From Bacteroidota bacterium (GTDB lineage Bacteria > Bacteroidota > Bacteroidia > M30B66), in contig CANMGM010000162.1 of assembly GCA_947497195.1 (NCBI GenBank), positions 1 through 5,742 on the forward strand: a stretch of DNA of 5,742 nt, in the 5' to 3' direction. The position numbers and the translations under genes are program-made. The first letter of the stretch is position 1; every line of letters starts with the position of its first letter. Below the pieces are notes generated by a model that was not told where the DNA came from, ran no database searches, and was given only the letters and a program-made list of their open reading frames with translations. This document shows positions 4,906 through 5,742 of this stretch, piece by piece.

Positions 4906-5742
4906 TTAATTGATGCTCACTTTGCGGAAAGATGAACCTTCAGCAGTTCTGATTTCAAGCATGTAGATACCTGCATTTAATTCAGACACATCAACTTTTG
5001 ATACAGATTCTCCGTTTAGTGCAACGTTCATTACATTACGTCCATTGATATCGAGAACGCGAATTTCAGTCATTGCCACTGCGCTGCGAACATTGATAAT
5101 CTCGCTAGCAGGGTTAGGATAAATTTCGAAGTTAGCAGCCTCAACACTTGAGATACCTACAGAAGCAGGCAAAAGAACTGCATTGATTACGTGTACTACA
5201 CCATTTTCTGCTTCCAAATCGGCAACTGTTACCTGTGCATTGTTGATGAATACGCCATTTCCATTGATGGTTACTTCAACATCAGATCCCTGAAGTGTCA
5301 TAATCATCTGGCCATCTGTAAGGTCTGTTGAGAAAGCTTCAGCACCAACTACGTGATATGTAAGGATGTTGGTAAGGGCAGGAATATCATTCAATAACGC
5401 AGCAACAGTTCCGGCAGGCAATGCATTAAAAGCAGCATCGGTTGGAGCGAATACGGTGAACGGACCAGTTCCAGATAAGTCATCAGCCAAACCTGCAGCA
5501 ATTACAGCAGCTTCGAGTGTGGTATGATCTGGACTGTTTACGATGATATCAACCACTGTAGCAGGGATTACTGGAGGTAATAATACTGCATTGATTACGT
5601 GTACTACACCATTTTCTGCTTCCAAATCGGCAACTGTTACCTGTGCATTGTTGATGAATACGCCACTTCCATTGATGGTTACTTCAACATCAGATCCCTG
5701 AAGTGTCATAATCATCTGGCCATCGGTAAGGTCTGTTGAGAA
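4906..5742 (-). CDS. Secreted fasciclin (FAS1) repeat protein with T9SS sorting domain, 5' end outside window
   Basis: The frame is open through the right edge; the nine codons upstream of the ATG at 5715 (FSTDLTDGQ) match the same place in the next repeat, so that ATG is internal and the gene continues beyond 5742. The 278 visible residues hold the end of one FAS1 domain (about 1-57), one complete FAS1 domain (about 58-192) and a T9SS type A sorting domain (about 200-278, YPNPAS and GIYMLEI). The complete domain has the usual FAS1 boxes: H1 as FTVFAPTDAAF (95-105) and H2 as LTYHVV (127-132), then a closing ENGVVHVINAVLLP. FAS1 domains usually mediate adhesion. The protein is probably exported by T9SS and displayed at the surface. 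The two visible repeats are almost identical in DNA, so more copies may lie upstream. A strong terminator follows the stop codon. Family and secretion route are well supported; the binding partner is unknown. Confidence 0.93.
   Translation of the reverse strand, partial: FSTDLTDGQMIMTLQGSDVEVTINGSGVFINNAQVTVADLEAENGVVHVINAVLLPPVIPATVVDIIVNSPDHTTLEAAVIAAGLADDLSGTGPFTVFAPTDAAFNALPAGTVAALLNDIPALTNILTYHVVGAEAFSTDLTDGQMIMTLQGSDVEVTINGNGVFINNAQVTVADLEAENGVVHVINAVLLPASVGISSVEAANFEIYPNPASEIINVRSAVAMTEIRVLDINGRNVMNVALNGESVSKVDVSELNAGIYMLEIRTAEGSSFRKVSIN
5177..5334 (-). repeat. Near-identical FAS1 tandem repeat, downstream copy
   Basis: This 158-base stretch encodes the C-terminal half of the complete FAS1 domain. 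It matches 5585-5742 at 156 of 158 positions with a period of 408 bases (136 codons). The two differences are T5258/C5666, changing Asn to Ser, and T5317/G5725, which is silent. Confidence 0.95.
5585..5742 (-). repeat. Near-identical FAS1 tandem repeat, upstream copy (cut by window edge)
   Basis: This is the partner of 5177-5334, 408 bases away in the same gene. It reaches the window end with identity still high, so the true repeat is longer than the 158 bases seen. Left of 5585 similarity falls away quickly, because the downstream copy passes into the linker before the sorting domain. Confidence 0.95.

Noticed and set aside
5713..5715. ATG at 5715 as the start of the fasciclin-repeat gene
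   Set aside because: The frame stays open to the window edge and the upstream codons match the internal repeat, so this Met is inside a FAS1 domain.
5177..5742. CRISPR-like or mobile repeat at the right end
   Set aside because: The period is 408 bases in frame and corresponds exactly to FAS1 protein domains, so it is a coding tandem repeat.

Overview
The window looks like a chromosomal segment of a Bacteroidota bacterium, most likely a Flavobacteriia/Cryomorphaceae-type marine or freshwater relative. Three things point there. Two proteins end in a type IX secretion (T9SS) type A sorting domain with a YPNPA motif. One lipoprotein carries an acidic surface-export signal right after its lipid-anchored cysteine. 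Starts generally lack a clear Shine-Dalgarno sequence. The species cannot be named from the sequence.

Layout. Positions 2-259 (+) hold the 3' end of an unrecognised gene. After a 182-base gap, 442-1134 (+) encodes a small, probably surface-exposed lipoprotein of unknown function. From there to the right edge every gene is on the minus strand. The 437-base gap between the lipoprotein gene and the converging minus-strand genes (1135-1571) is the least ordinary part. It holds a MITE-like element of about 176 bp with 25-bp imperfect terminal inverted repeats and TTAA at both edges (1262-1437). Directly beside it is a second, heavily base-paired block (1449-1541). A short open frame (1106-1258, minus) runs from the MITE edge into the lipoprotein gene and may be a gene remnant.

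Reading leftward on the minus strand, there is first a 5'-truncated secreted fasciclin (FAS1) repeat protein (4906-5742) with its own strong intrinsic terminator (4803-4843). A three-gene run follows: a secreted protein of DUF4397-like repeats with a T9SS sorting domain (3067-4773), a class I SAM-dependent methyltransferase (2291-3034), and a ZIP-family metal transporter (1572-2294). The methyltransferase and transporter overlap as ATGA, so they are probably translationally coupled. The secreted-protein gene lies only 32 bases upstream of the methyltransferase with no visible terminator, so it may be co-transcribed.

How they may work together: the two secreted proteins are typical T9SS cargo built from repeated beta-rich or adhesive domains and are likely displayed at the cell surface or released. 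The methyltransferase and the metal importer form a separate cytosolic/inner-membrane pair whose link to each other is unknown. I see no clear defence system, phage, CRISPR array, rRNA or tRNA. The best candidates for something undescribed are the paired repeat elements in the 1135-1571 gap.
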